A stretch of 64,000 nucleotides of DNA from Enoplolaimus lenunculus (Eukaryota; Nematoda; Enoplea; Enoplida; Thoracostomopsidae). Below are positions 23,172 through 33,954 of this stretch, piece by piece (within the stretch, counting starts at the first letter, position 1; each line of letters opens with the position of its first letter). Under the pieces are notes generated by a model. The model ran no database searches and was not told where the DNA came from. It saw nothing but the letters and a program-made list of their open reading frames with translations. The DNA lies in contig JASANG010002509.1 in assembly GCA_030248215.1 (NCBI GenBank), forward strand, positions 248,001 through 312,000, read 5' to 3'. A program made the position numbers and the translations under genes.

Positions 23172-23368
23172 CAGGGCCGGAGCAGCCACCCCCCATACCC
23201 CCATTTTGGGGGGGCCGCCACCCCTAAAGGAGCCCACCCTAACCGGTTGAAACAAAAACCGCTCAAGTTCTAAAATGCATCTGGCTTCTCGCTCGATTCG
23301 CGAACGAGTTTGGGGGCCCCTACTCTGAAATATGGAGGGAGCCCCCACCACGGCCTGCTCCGGCACCG
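23172..23368. mobile_element. hAT-like MITE-J, reference copy
   Basis: CAGGGCCGGAGCAG to CTGCTCCGGCACCG, flanked by AGTGCCAC at 23164-23171 and 23369-23376 (exact 8-bp duplication). 197 bp with CpG-containing TTCTCGCTCGATTCGCGAAC and ACCGGTTGAAAC blocks. No transposase. Confidence 0.88.
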
Positions 23369-23612
23369 AGTGCCACCCTTCGAAATAAGTAGAGATAAAA
23401 CAATGGAAGAGAACAGGTTTGTTTGGACTATAGACAAATAGCGGCGTACCTTTAGTTTATTTTCTAATTCATACATTTATAAAACATAAAACATCAACTG
23501 TAAAATCTCAACGCTACTGACAGATTGAAGCATTTTTACGCCTGTTTCGGACCAAATCCCTTTAATCTGATACTATCATACAGAACTCCCGTCAAATTTA
23601 ACACCTGTCACG

Positions 23613-23786
23613 CAGTGGCGGATCCAGGATCTCAAAATGGGGGGGACAAAATTTCACAGGTAATAAACTTATTTTTGATCCACACACAAACCACGAACTA
23701 TTGCCATAAAATTGCTATATAATTTTTGTCAAGATGCTGTTGGGGGGGCCATGGCCGGGGTGGCTCCCCCCATGGATCCGCCATTG
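23613..23786. mobile_element. hAT-like MITE-E, copy 1
   Basis: CAGTGGCGGATCCAGG to CATGGATCCGCCATTG, flanked by CTGTCACG at 23605-23612 and 23787-23794 (exact). 174 bp with G-runs next to both ends. Confidence 0.92.
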
Positions 23787-24034
23787 CTGTCACGTTTTGA
23801 ACGGTGTAGTGTATTGATTAAAAAATCAAACATTGATGAGGTAACCGAGGTTGCAATAACAACATAAAATACACAAACACGCAATTACTATTGCAGGTAA
23901 CAGATTCTGCGACTTATACAAGGTTATACTTAGCTGAAACTAGCAAGATTTTAAGCTTAATTATATATACATGGTTCATGTAATTTGAATACATTAACCA
24001 GTTGGTTCTCTTAGGTAAGGTATTAACGAGAGGA

Positions 24035-24352
24035 AGTGCAATTGTGGGGTGTTTTCGATTATCCGCCCTTCAGTCGGCGTTTGCTCAAAATGTGGTTGGA
24101 TTTTGAAAATTTGTGCGAATTTAGGCTTCTCACGGCCGCTCCTGATCATTCCATTTAGAAATTTGAGTTTTTGAAAAATTCGATTTTTAAGGTCCCAAGA
24201 TCCTCTTTCTACTCGGAAACCCAAAAACATATTTGTCGTCTAAAAGTTAGATTAATTATCAGAGGTGATCATAGAACCTTAAATATACAAAAATTTTCAA
24301 AAGCCAACCATTTTTGGACAAACGCCATCTGAAGGAGGGCGTAACCGACTAG
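24035..24352. mobile_element. MITE-O, copy 1
   Basis: Long inverted ends: CAGTCGGCGTTTGCTCAAAA at the left and, inverted, the right end around 24310-24345. The same family with arms of about 80 bp is seen at 28588-29202. Confidence 0.6.
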
Positions 24353-25129
24353 ACCCCAATTTTTAATAATAGCGATTAACATCTTTGTTATTTCGTCAGA
24401 TTGAAATCTTGCCAATTGTGTTAGGTTATTTATTTCAAAATTTATGGTTTAAATTTAATTTTTTTCAACAAATATTAGGTTCAAGTATACTTGGAAATGT
24501 TGGCCAGTTTTTGCTGCGAGGCAAAGTAACGAAAAGACGACCAAATGTTTAGAAATTTGACCAAAAAATATTTAATATTTTCTCCGATTGAAGTCTTGCA
24601 ACCGGTTTAAGATGCCTATTCATCTCGAAACCTATGGTTTAAACTTAATTTTTAACCAATTTTAAAGTTGTATTAACCCATTTTGACACAATTCAAAAAT
24701 TTACATTATAAAATTATTAATCTTTTAGATTTATGTTCGATCTTTAATCAATACCTGGACCATTGTTCGTTACGTCATAAAACATCGTTCAATAACGATT
24801 AGGGGGTACTTGTTTACTTCCCTCACCCCCAGACTAGTGATTTAGTGGGAAGCTAAAAGTCACCCAGCGGTCATATTGTTGCTTTTAAACGTTTTTTCGT
24901 CTATTTTCTGGCACATCGCTTTATCTCTAACTAAAACAAACCCTGAATAACTTGTAATAATGTCATAAACTCAGATGTAATCGTTCCTTGAATTTCCTAC
25001 CAAAATTGACTAATTTGGCCTTACACAATCGTGCTACCTCTGTTACCCCTATGCCTAGCTATGATATTATCTTCATCAAAATTATAAGTACTTTCAACTA
25101 GGTTAGCTATCTGTTGAACTGTAGCCGAA
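24353..25129. other. region 5' of the cadherin start
   Basis: AT-rich, about 780 bp, with no repeat recognised. It should hold the promoter or 5' UTR of the cadherin gene, but I see no convincing TATA box. A TACTTTCAACTAG followed by G about 35 bp before the ATG could be a 3' splice site for a leader exon; this is weak. Confidence 0.4.
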
Positions 25130-25573
25130 ATGCGTGGTTCGTCGTCTGTCTGCAGCGCTGTCGTGATTTATCTTGCCATCCTCATATCTCAGCTTCCGGA
25201 CTCAACCGGCTTAGAAATCGAACGACGGTTTAAAATTCGTGAAGACACCCCACCCAACACATCGATCGGCTACTTAACTGACCCTGGTTCCATCCAAGAC
25301 ACAATTGGGGACAGTTTGTTGGGACAGGCGCGGTCAGAGAGTACATCGAAATCGTCGTTTTACATCATTTATCCAGACGAAAGCGGCGTTGAAGACTACT
25401 TTTGGATCGATAATCTGAGTGGCGAAATTCGGCTGAAGCGTCCGGTTGATTTTGAACTGAAACGTCAATTTGTTTTTATCGCCATTGGATCAGGAGCGGC
25501 TCCGCCGATGCGGGTTGTACTCGAAATTGTTGACGTTAATGACAATGCGCCAAAGTTTCCAACTCAACTGGAG
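25130..25573 (+). CDS. protocadherin-like cadherin, exon 1 (signal peptide and EC1)
   Basis: First coding exon of a non-classical cadherin, a calcium-dependent cell-surface adhesion protein. It encodes residues 1-148. The ATG has a purine at -3 and opens a hydrophobic signal peptide (core VVIYLAILIS, residues 11-20). EC1 covers about residues 28-143 and ends in the calcium-linker motif DVNDNAPKF (135-143). IDNLSGEIRLKRPVDFE at 93-109 is the usual cadherin strand region. The exon ends ...CTGGAG at the GTACAT donor in phase 0 and joins exon 2. Joined in phase, the five visible exons give 843 residues with seven cadherin repeats and part of an eighth. The membrane and cytoplasmic parts lie outside the window. 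Eight or more repeats exceed the six or seven of typical vertebrate protocadherins, so the exact subfamily is open. Confidence 0.9.
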
Positions 25574-26332
25574 GTACATTCAAATTAATTTGCGTCATTT
25601 TGTCAGTAAATCTACTCGTAGAATCGTGTCCAAAATACACAAAACACTTTTCGCGTTCTGAAAATAGCGTTAATATTGATGCAAAAATAGCATTTTATTA
25701 AACGGTAAAAACGTTTACATAATGGCGTTGTGATACGCAAGCTATTCATTTTAGAGTTTCTCCGTTTACAAATAAAAGCGTTTTGAAACATATATTGTTT
25801 GAAATGCGAAAAGTGTATGAAAAAGCGTTATTTTTTGACACGTTTGCTACCTTTTCAACCAGGAATTATGATTTAATGAAGGCATTAATCAGGTTGTAGC
25901 GGTTTTCATTATTGACGTCTCAAGTTTATCAGTATCGTATGTAACTTTTTGCAGTTGTGTTACGGTGTTTTCGATTTGAGGTAATTACAAAAAGTTGAAC
26001 TTGTAACACACTGCAATTTCCGGTAAAGTTGATTTCAATTCAGAATGAGTTGAATCACTCAGGGAATTCACAGTTGCATTTGAATTCAAATTTGATGGCC
26101 GCAGGTTTAGAATACATTAAATTCGTTATTTATATATAATCCCTTAATTTTCGTTAAAAAAGCAAGCTAGCGAAGCAAGCAAAAAGCCAACCGCAATTTG
26201 GTTTTAAATCATAACACAAATTTTTAGTTCTGACGCCGTTTGAAGTGCCTAAGCCTGGATATGATTCAGTTGAATTCGCAAGTGAGTTCATATGAAAATA
26301 TTTATAAAATAATATTTCAACAATTTTTTTAG
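25574..26332 (+). other. cadherin intron 1
   Basis: 759 bp, GTACAT...TTTTTTTAG. AT-rich. A fragment near 26030-26075 (AGAATGAGTTGAATCACTCA) matches the family I repeat at 56359. Nothing else recognised. Confidence 0.8.
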
Positions 26333-27763
26333 GTACTCGAAATATCAGAATTCGCCAACGTTGGCTCCGAGATCGCAATTCCATCGGCGACCGATGCAGA
26401 TTCGGCAGCGTTCGGTATTCAACGCTACGTCATAGCGTCTGGCAACACCAACAACGCGTTTCGACTTTCCACAAGATCCATTAACGACGCCTTATACGTG
26501 GATTTGTTGGTCAATTCAAGACTGGATCGAGAATACACGGATAGCTATGATTTAGTGATCACAGCTTACGACGGAGGCAGTCCGCCGCTATCAGCAAGCA
26601 TAACAGTCCGCATCCGAATCGCAGACGCTAACGATAATCCACCTGTGTTTCAGCGAACAAAATATGCGGCAACGATTGATCCGGACGCAACTGGAGGCAC
26701 AAACGTCATTCAAGTGCACGCATTCGATGAAGATCTTGATCAAAACGGTGTGGTAGAGTATGAAATTTTGCCCAGTCCACAAAGCGCTGAACAATTTTTC
26801 AAAATAGATCGACACTCGGGTGTGATTATGCTCGCGAGTCGACTTCCGCCGTCTGGCCAGTCTGGATATCGTCGGCAACACGAACTGTTGGTACTGGCAC
26901 GCGATCATGGTCAACAACCACTTGAATCAAGCGTATTTGTTGTTGTCACCGTAGCAGGGCCGGCAAACGCTCCGATATCGTTGGCGGTTATATACCTTAC
27001 ACCTGGTGGCAAGGCGAGCATAACCGAAAATTCGTCTCCTGGAGCGCTAATAGCTCGCATTTCAATAGTACAATCTGATACAGGAGCGGAACTGCGCGAC
27101 TCACGTCTTGAGTTCGCTAGTCCGCCTGCGATTCGGCAACTTTTCGCCGTCAAGCGTTCACATGAGCACGGGAGTTACGTCCTGGTGAGCGCTGACGCTT
27201 TAGACCGTGAAATCCAATCCAATTATACGCTTCAATTTCGCGGATATCATGGCGATATATCAACAAGTCGAAATTTGACCATTTCAATTGATGATCGCAA
27301 CGATAACGCACCAAAATTCAGCCAACATCTCTACGAAGCACAAGTTCAAGAACGAGCACTGCCAGGAACGCCAATCATACAACTTTTTGCGTTCGACGCC
27401 GACGCTGGCGAAAACGGCCGAGTAACGTACACGATTGTGAGCTCAACAGAACGCCGGACGCAGCCGTCTGTGTTAGGTTCGCCTACAAAGTCGCCGCTTC
27501 CTGCCAGCGAATGGTTTTTACTTGATCCAGATACTGGAGTGCTCATGACGGCGAGTCATCAAGTGGATTGTGAACAAAATCCAAGACCCGAACTGGTCGT
27601 TCAAGCGACTGATAACGCTGCAGAACCTCAAACTCGAATGAGCACAACTGCACGAGTTCGGCTAACGATACTCGATGTCAACGACAATCCACCTGTGTTC
27701 AGTCAATCTGAATACAATGTCACGGTACGCGAAGATACGGACGTTGGGACTTGTTTTCTTAAG
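26333..27763 (+). CDS. protocadherin-like cadherin, exon 2 (EC2 to start of EC6)
   Basis: Large exon of 477 codons, residues 149-625, phase 0 at both ends. EC2 (149-254) has LDREYTDSYDLVITAYDGG and ends DANDNPPVF; the LDRE...AxDGGSPPLS wording is typical of protocadherins. EC3 (about 255-364) has HAFDEDLDQNG but its exit linker reads VTVAGPANAP in place of DxNDNxP, so calcium binding between EC3 and EC4 is probably altered. EC4 (365-477) ends DDRNDNAPKF, EC5 (478-604) has FAFDADAGENGRV and ends DVNDNPPVF, and EC6 starts with YNVTVREDTDVG. The coding frame continues past the donor for about 170 bp (to 27934), but the GTAAGC donor after ...TCFLK and clean joining to exon 3 place the exon end at 27763. 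Confidence 0.93.
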
Positions 27764-27920
27764 GTAAGCAGCGAGATCCATGGATGTCTGCAGCGCTTAC
27801 ATATAATGGCGTACCGAAATAAAAGGCGGTGCCGGAGAAGTCTAGGGTGGCCCCCCAAAATTTCGACGGTGGGGGCTTGCGGCGATAAAAAATTTTTTCG
27901 AATTTTTTGCTTACAATCTT

Positions 27921-28119
27921 GGACCCATGTATAGAACATGGCCGGATCGGTTTCCAGAGGGGCTATAATAGAGTCAGTTTAAGCTTTAGACTAATTTTTT
28001 TGCTTGGGCTTAGACTTAGGCTTAGGTTTAGGAATAGGCTCATCCATACGTTTAGGCTTAGGGTTAGGCTTAGGAATATGCTTATACTACTGTTGCGGTC
28101 CTGTTCTATACATGGGACC
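27921..28119. mobile_element. MITE-A' copy, inverted
   Basis: GACCCATGTATAGAACATGG to CTATACATGGGAC, flanked on both sides by CAATCTTG if the ends are placed one base inside GG/CC. The core has GCTTAGG hexamers. Confidence 0.8.
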
Positions 28120-28587
28120 AATCTTGTCAGGGTAATTTCCCCTTTTAGGGTGGCCTCTCAAATGGGGGTATGGATGGCTGTTTCGGTCCTGACAAAAGGC
28201 TAAGGGTAAGGGTCCACAGCCCTTCCATGATCTAAATAGTTTTTGAGAGATAGAAGCAGTAATTAGGCAATCGCTAACAGTGTAGCGATTCGGTATTAAG
28301 AGCCAATATTTTAGTTGTGGTTCGGTGTTGGCCTGGCTCCCACCAGACCAAATGTTTGCGTATTCCACACTGCGTGTGTATTTAGTCTTTGGCTTCCAAA
28401 TACCCAGACGGTGAGTTGCAGTAATTATGCTTAATGTAAGCTATAATTTGCTTGCGTTTAGTATATCTGTCAATGAAACATTGCGTTCATGGAAACACAC
28501 ATATTTTGAATTTGGTTTTGTTTGTTTAGCGGCGAGTTTTGATGTCTAGAGAAGTATATATATTTAGCCAGGTTTATTAAAACTGGG

Positions 28588-29202
28588 ACGCTGCGTCAGA
28601 TGGGTTTTTTCGGACATCCCTCCCCCAATCGGAGTTTGCCTAAAACTGGTTCGATTTTGAAATTTTTTTGCATATTTGAGGTTCACATCACCTTCCCTGA
28701 TCAGTTCACGCCCAAATTTGAATTTTTCAAAATTCCATTTATAAAGGTCCTAAGGTCCTCAATTTTGACCCAAGAAATTTTCATTAAAAAGTTAGACATA
28801 TTATATACCACTGAACGCAGCTTACCGAGCTGAGCTGAATGGTGGCAATTTTTCTTCAATCAGGCGTCTGGCTGACGAGTTATGGTGAAAAATCAGATTT
28901 GGCGCGCTTTCAACGGTTTGGAACGGCGCCAAATCAGTTATTTGACAATAACTCGTTAACCAGAAGTTTGATTGCGAGAAATTTTACATCATTCAACTCG
29001 TCTCGATCAGTTGCGTCCAGTAATATAGATAATTTTTTGGATGAACCTTAGCAAATCGAATTGTTCAAAAATTCAAATTTTGGGATGGACTGATCAGGTG
29101 AGGTCATTAGAACGTCAAATATGCAAAAAAATTTCCAAACCCAACCATATTTAGGCAAACGCCGGCTTGGGGATGAGTTTAACCGAAGACTCCGTCATGT
29201 TT
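28588..29202. mobile_element. MITE-O, long-arm copy
   Basis: About 615 bp. The left arm (GGAGTTTGCCTAAAACTGG and the following 60 bp) is matched inverted by the right arm ending near 29202 (CCATATTTAGGCAAACGCCG). A second inverted pair around CTGATCAGTTC and GACTGATCAGGTGAGG lies inside the arms. Confidence 0.65.
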
Positions 29203-29259
29203 AGGGTTATGACTTTTTGTTATTTAAGCTGTCTTTTGTTTCCAAACAAACATACGCAT

Positions 29260-29365
29260 CCAGGCAGCTCACCTTGCAAGAAGGACTATTCTAACAGGGG
29301 GAGTGCAAAATTTTTTAGTGGGTGGCTGAACGAACCCCTGCAACCCCTCCTTCGGCTACGGGCCC
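29260..29365. mobile_element. MITE-D, short copy
   Basis: CAGGCAGCTCACCTTGC to CTTCGGCTACGGGCCC, with an internal deletion relative to other D copies. Confidence 0.65.
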
Positions 29366-29864
29366 GTGACGCGCATTCCGAAACCCAAGACAATATCATT
29401 TGATTGAAAAAATCTTGTCAAAAATCAAATTTAAAAACAAATTGCATGATTAATATTTTAAAGTTTTGAATTTTATCAACGTATCATCGAGAGCGTTGCG
29501 TCGGACTTCACTCGCCAATCACCGCTGCTCGCTTTATCGGCATTTTCTCACAGTTATAAACGCCGTTTCAGATCGTCAGCACCATCCCCAGCCAGCAGGA
29601 TGAATGACCACCGTTTGAGAAAATTTTCAAGATGTCTCTCTATTGTAATATTTTGGACGTTTTAAACGAAATAGTAATTTTCGAACTTTGTACTGCACTT
29701 TTGTCTACTCTTTACAGGGACTGTATAATATAAACGAACGCATGAAATATGCAGGCATTTTGTGGATGGCCGAAATCAAATGTTCTGCAATTGGACTGAA
29801 ATGTAAATACTTTTGGAAGCTTAAATTTAGGCTAACATCCTTCGGTAATAGAAAGAGTAGATCA

Positions 29865-30800
29865 CTACAAGAGTGTCCAGCTACTGGGATCCCGCATGGT
29901 ACAAAATGCACGACCGGGCGTTTCAGCCGACTCCCATGTTTAGAGGGGGTTGTTATCACATGAATACCCCTAAAATTAAACTGTAACTAAGCCATGTGAC
30001 GCTGCATGCATAAAGGTACATGGTTCGCAAAGGTTGTATCCGCCTATAAATCAAAGGTGCATGGTGCAAGAATGTGCAAATGCTTAAAATTTTGTGTGGA
30101 ACAAAATGCACCACCGGGTGTTACGGTTTTGACCGACCCTCTTATTTAGCTGGGGGTCGCAGTCACATGCGATACCCTAAATTAAACTATAAGCGAATTT
30201 TTTTACTGCGGTATATATAGGCACAGTCTCATGGTTCGTACAGGTTGTATCCATTCTAAATATGAGGGCGTAGGGGAAAACCGCACCGTGTGCCGGGTAC
30301 ATTCTTTTCTACACAGAATGTACCCAGTTGCACACTCTTGTAAAAGTCATTATCGATTCTTGGTCATACCAAGAGTGGATGATGCAAACTTTAACAAGAG
30401 TATTCAACTGGGTACATTCTGTGTAGAAAACAATGTATCCGGCACGCGTTGCGTTTTCAGCCTAAACCCCCTTTATTTAGGTTGAAATACAACTTGTTTA
30501 AACCATGACACTTTATGTATCCGCCAACACATATGATCAGATTATAGTTTAATTTAATGTTTTGCATGTGACAACAACCCCCTCTAAACAAGGGAAAATC
30601 GGCCAAAAACGCAACACCCTGTGGTACATTTTGTACCATGCGAAGCCGAAAAATTTGCACATTCATGTATCATGCACTTTTGGTCATACCAACAATGGAT
30701 GATGCATACTTTAACAAGTGAATGCAACTGGATAGATTTTGAAGTAGAAAACAATGTACCCGGCACTTGTATTATGCACTCATGGTCATACTTATTAGAA
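29865..30800. mobile_element. cluster of nested or tandem MITE-H copies
   Basis: At least three partial family H units in both orientations, recognised by repeated GGTACAAAATGCACCACCGG-like, TACACAGAATGTACCCAG, CCAAGAGTGGATGATGC and ACCCCCTTTATTTAGG-like landmarks. Unit borders are hard to draw by eye. Frames in this stretch are repeat-driven. Confidence 0.6.
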
Positions 30801-31365
30801 AATAATCACTTGCTTAATAACTCGCGGGCTGTTATAAAGAAATGAATGTCTGATTGATTTTATTTTACTTTTATAATAAATATTTCATGACTCTATCATA
30901 ATATAGTAAGTTCAAGGTTATATCGTAATCATTACAATCTCATCATTAATGACTTTAGTCGTATATATATATGTATATATATTACCCCGGGGGAACGTTT
31001 TCAAACTACAAGTTGCTGTTCTTTAAGATTCATAAATACCGAAATTCGATGTAGAATTAATAGATTATCATTTGAACTTAGTCTCTAATTACTGTTAACG
31101 CTTACAAATGTTCAGGGTTAAACAATGAGAAAAATTGCTCGGGTGAAAATAATTACAACTGGGCATACCTGGAACTCACTTATAAGCATTTCGAAAACTT
31201 CAGGGGTGCCTAAGCTACATTACCCCTCGTATGTATAGCGGTCTATATCTGGATTAGCTTAATACAAAATTAAACTATTGTAAGCCTTACCGGTTAAGTG
31301 AGGGCAAACCGAAAGTGTTCCAGAGGCAAAAAATATTTCAGTCAACCGCAAATTTGCAAGCACAT

Positions 31366-32215
31366 TCATTCTGCACTATCCATTAAATCGAGCAAACTTT
31401 CGCCTTTAGCTTTCCGTACACGATCGTGTTGTCGTCCGCCATTTTGGCCTTCCATATCGTCAAGGACTTGGTTCATTCCAGCCGGACCGAGTCCACCAAC
31501 ACGACGGCCGGCCGTTGTAGGTCGAGTTACTTTAACAACACGAAACGATGGCTCCAGGTGGGCAGCGGTTTGAGCCGTTTGTTCCACTGATGTCTGTTTG
31601 AACGCTTTCTCTTCGTTTTCTGATTCAAACATACTCAGTGGAAAGCTACTTGTTGCAGTTGTAGGCTTATCCCAATCATCTGATTTTGATTTTGACTCGC
31701 ATTTTGGTTCCAATCCTATTAAACTGCATAGAAATGCAAGTTCTTCGGTGGCGGAACTTTGACCTCGAGCCACACCGGAGCCATCTCCTACGTTTTCAGC
31801 CCGTTCGTCTCCAGCTCTGGATCCGATCCCGCCTGAAACCTCGGCGGATCCTGTGTCGGCGTACATATTGGTTCCTAGGGCGGTTCCACGAGTCTTAACC
31901 GGCAATCCTGTACAGAGTTCCGGCTCGCATTTACGCGACCGGTAACTTGCGGCAACTTCAAACGTTTTCATGACTGTTGCTGTCGCACCGTCTGTGTAAA
32001 ATTGTATTCGACCCGGGCCATTAATTCGATACCCTAAAGGTGCATCTGTAGTCGGCAGAACAAAGCGACCGTCAGTCATTGATTGTTTAGATTCGCGAAG
32101 TAGGATTGAAACTTTGACTCGAGTGTCAACGAAAAAATTGAGCAGCGTTGCTCGAAGCAGATGCAGTTGAGTTGCGTTCATTTGCATGTATGTGGCGAAA
32201 AAACGTTCAACCCAA
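31366..32215 (-). CDS. OSCP1: OSCP1 homolog, exon 2 (C-terminal two thirds)
   Basis: Residues 138-420 of an organic solute carrier partner 1 (NOR1/Oscp1 family) protein, ending at a TGA (31368-31366). The acceptor TTATTTGTTTTAG (32217-32216) gives the split codon AG|T and then WVERFFATYM, TQLHLLRATLLNFF and GRFVLP, which align in the same spacing with vertebrate OSCP1 as I recall it. The middle (about residues 205-370) is low in conservation and rich in S, G and E, as in other OSCP1 proteins. The tail GESLLDLMD matches the family's conserved C-terminal LLxxMD motif. The total of 420 aa compares with about 380-390 in vertebrates; the excess lies in the variable middle. No close polyadenylation signal was seen; an AATAAA lies about 500 bp downstream at 30858. 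Confidence 0.93.
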
Positions 32216-32390
32216 CTAAAACAAATAAATATAAACTTTTTGAATAAAAGATAACTTTAATATTTTCTGCCATATTACAGTTCTGGCATTGTAGAAATCT
32301 TGTAAATCTCAGTGGTGCGCTCATAGTTAAGGTTTGTAATAAATTAATGAATAAAATTTTCTGTTTTTTGCACACATTTGTCCAATTGAC

Positions 32391-32650
32391 TTAACCAAGA
32401 GTGCATGATACAAGAGTGTGCAACTCTTTGGGCGCCGCATGGTACCAAATATACCACCGGGCGTTCCGTTTTTGGCCGGCCCACCCCTTGTTTAGGGGGG
32501 TCACATACAATATACACTAAATTAAATTATAAGCGGGGCAATTTGTTGCCGAATACATGATGTGTCATAGTTCGCATAACTTATATCCCCCTCTAAATAA
32601 AGGGGGGTAGGGTGTAAAAAATGCAACGCGTGCCGGGTACATCGTAACCA
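32391..32650. mobile_element. MITE-H copy
   Basis: ACCAAGAGTGCATGATAC at the left, GCATGGTACCAAATATACC and CACCGGGCGTTCCG inside, and GCCGGGTACAT at the right where the terminal part is missing. Confidence 0.65.
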
Positions 32651-32785
32651 CGCCTACAAGGTACGTTCAAAAAATCGTTCTTCAATCGTTTCTTCGACAA
32701 GTTGTTGTCGAATCAATGAAATTTCGGATTACAAGTTCTCTGTCGATGAGTTGCGGTCGGGCGACGATTTGGTCATGATTCCATT

Positions 32786-33089
32786 TTAACCCCTTCTCAC
32801 ATTGAGTTGCCTGTATGCAACTAAGCGCAGTGTATATACGTCAAATAATATATATCGCACCGTGTTTAACAATTGCAACACGTATACATAGTACTAAATC
32901 ACCACAAGACGTGAGAGCCCCCTCGGGCTCGAGCGTCAAGCTCCTATAGCTGAGTGGGGATGGTATACGCCTCCCACTCTAGTCACTGGAGTTCGAATCC
33001 TAGCATAAAAGTAGATCTCAGGGGAAATAGAAAAAGCATAAAAGTAGGTCTCAGGGGAAATAGAAAATATTCATGTGAGAAAGGGTTAA
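32786..33089 (+). mobile_element. piggyBac-like MITE-L, best copy, with tRNA-like segment
   Basis: 304 bp including TTAA on both sides. Ends read TTAACCCCTTCTCACATTG and, inverted, TTAACCCTTTCTCACATGAA. On the + strand, about 32940-33007 has TAGCTGAGTGGG, a good RNA polymerase III box A, and 44 bp later GAGTTCGAATCC, close to the box B consensus. The clover-leaf arms do not pair well, so this is a tRNA relic, not a working tRNA. Next to it a 32-bp unit (AAAAGTAGATCTCAGGGG) is repeated twice. Confidence 0.75.
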
Positions 33090-33103
33090 AACCAAATGCT
33101 TAC

Positions 33104-33516
33104 CTGTCGATCATTGCCAGATGCGGCGCGCTTGTGTCGACTATTTTTCGTATTCCGTCAATGTGATTGAGCACAATGAGCAAGACGTCGGCCGGTGTTG
33201 CACAAGCGTGCAATTGATACTTCACAGCCATCGTCATCAAATCGTACAGTTTGTCCATGGATGCTTCGTTGAGTCGCATGATGGAGACGTGCGCAAGTCG
33301 ATCAAAAAGTTGCTTAATCGCCGGACGGGAATGAGGCTCTTGGGACGTGTAGAGTTGTGTCGTTAGTCGCTCGTTGAACATCCCACCGACGATATCGCAC
33401 ACCACCCTCGATGCTTTGTCTGCGGGTACGGATTGAGCATGCAACCGCTGTGACAGTACGTAGAGCATTTCACCACCCAGGTTGGCGAATAATATTGGCA
33501 GCGTTTTGAGTGACAT
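33104..33516 (-). CDS. OSCP1: OSCP1 homolog, exon 1 (Oscp1 domain)
   Basis: Residues 1-137 plus two bases of codon 138. It starts at the ATG at 33516-33514, chosen because MSLKTLPILFANLGGEMLY matches the family N terminus; a longer reading would need a TTG start. The conserved core NLGGEMLYVL, QRLHAQ, DKA, MFN, RLAHVSIMRLNEASMDKLYDLMTMAVKYQ and DVLLIVLNHID is diagnostic of the Oscp1 domain. OSCP1 is known as a modulator of organic-solute uptake in vertebrate cells and is linked to ciliated tissues; its biochemical activity is unsettled. The exon ends GACAG at the donor GTAAGC. Only 70 bp separate the ATG from a MITE-G, so the promoter or 5' UTR may include transposon sequence. The gene lies antisense within cadherin intron 2. 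Confidence 0.95.
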
Positions 33517-33586
33517 TTTAGGTTTCAATTACGAAGCTACGGTAAATTAATAAATTAAAGTTTTTCAAAATTAAGTAAAAGAGAAT

Positions 33587-33948
33587 GGCTGGGTTTCTGA
33601 AATCTTACTTAAGTGTTTACTTTAATTTAAGTCATTACTTCAGTCGCCGACTTAAGTAAATACTTAACTGGTTAGAATACAAAACAGAATTGGAAATAAA
33701 TGATACAGTTCTATGACCAGAGAGCCAGAGATTTGCGTTACAGTAACGAGGTCACATGAGGCTACAGTCACTATTGAACCAAGTTTAGTATGCAAAATCT
33801 ATTACTCTGTAATTTATTAAATGCGGCGAGCGGCTTAAGTATTCACTTAACTTAAGTGCAGTTTCACAAACGATAAGTTGTATAAGTAGTTACTTAGCAA
33901 ATACTTAAGAATGAAGCTGTACTTAAGTTGAGTTTCGGAAACCCAGGC
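33587..33948. mobile_element. MITE-G, full copy
   Basis: GGCTGGGTTTCTGAAAT to GTTTCGGAAACCCAGGC, inverted ends of about 17 bp, with interior clusters of ACTTAAGT palindromes. It sits just upstream of the OSCP1 start. Confidence 0.75.
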
Positions 33949-33954
33949 TATATA

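Larger units (their letters stand above)
32216..33103 (-). other. OSCP1 intron
   Basis: 888 bp, GTAAGC...TTTTAG on the - strand. It is largely two transposons: MITE-H (32391-32650) and piggyBac-like MITE-L (32786-33089), the latter ending about 14 bp from the donor. Confidence 0.85.

Noticed and set aside
26591-27546. Several - strand frames of 66-108 codons opposite cadherin exon 2
   Set aside because: They are shadows of the coding strand with no family resemblance.
27764-27934. Continuation of the cadherin frame past exon 2
   Set aside because: The GTAAGC donor at 27764 joins exon 3 in phase to complete EC6; the extra residues do not resemble a cadherin repeat.
31298-31898. + strand frames opposite OSCP1 exon 2
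   Set aside because: Shadow frames; the - strand has OSCP1 motifs and correct splicing.
32940-33007. Functional tRNA gene
   Set aside because: Boxes A and B are present, but acceptor and T arms do not pair convincingly and the segment lies inside a repeated MITE.
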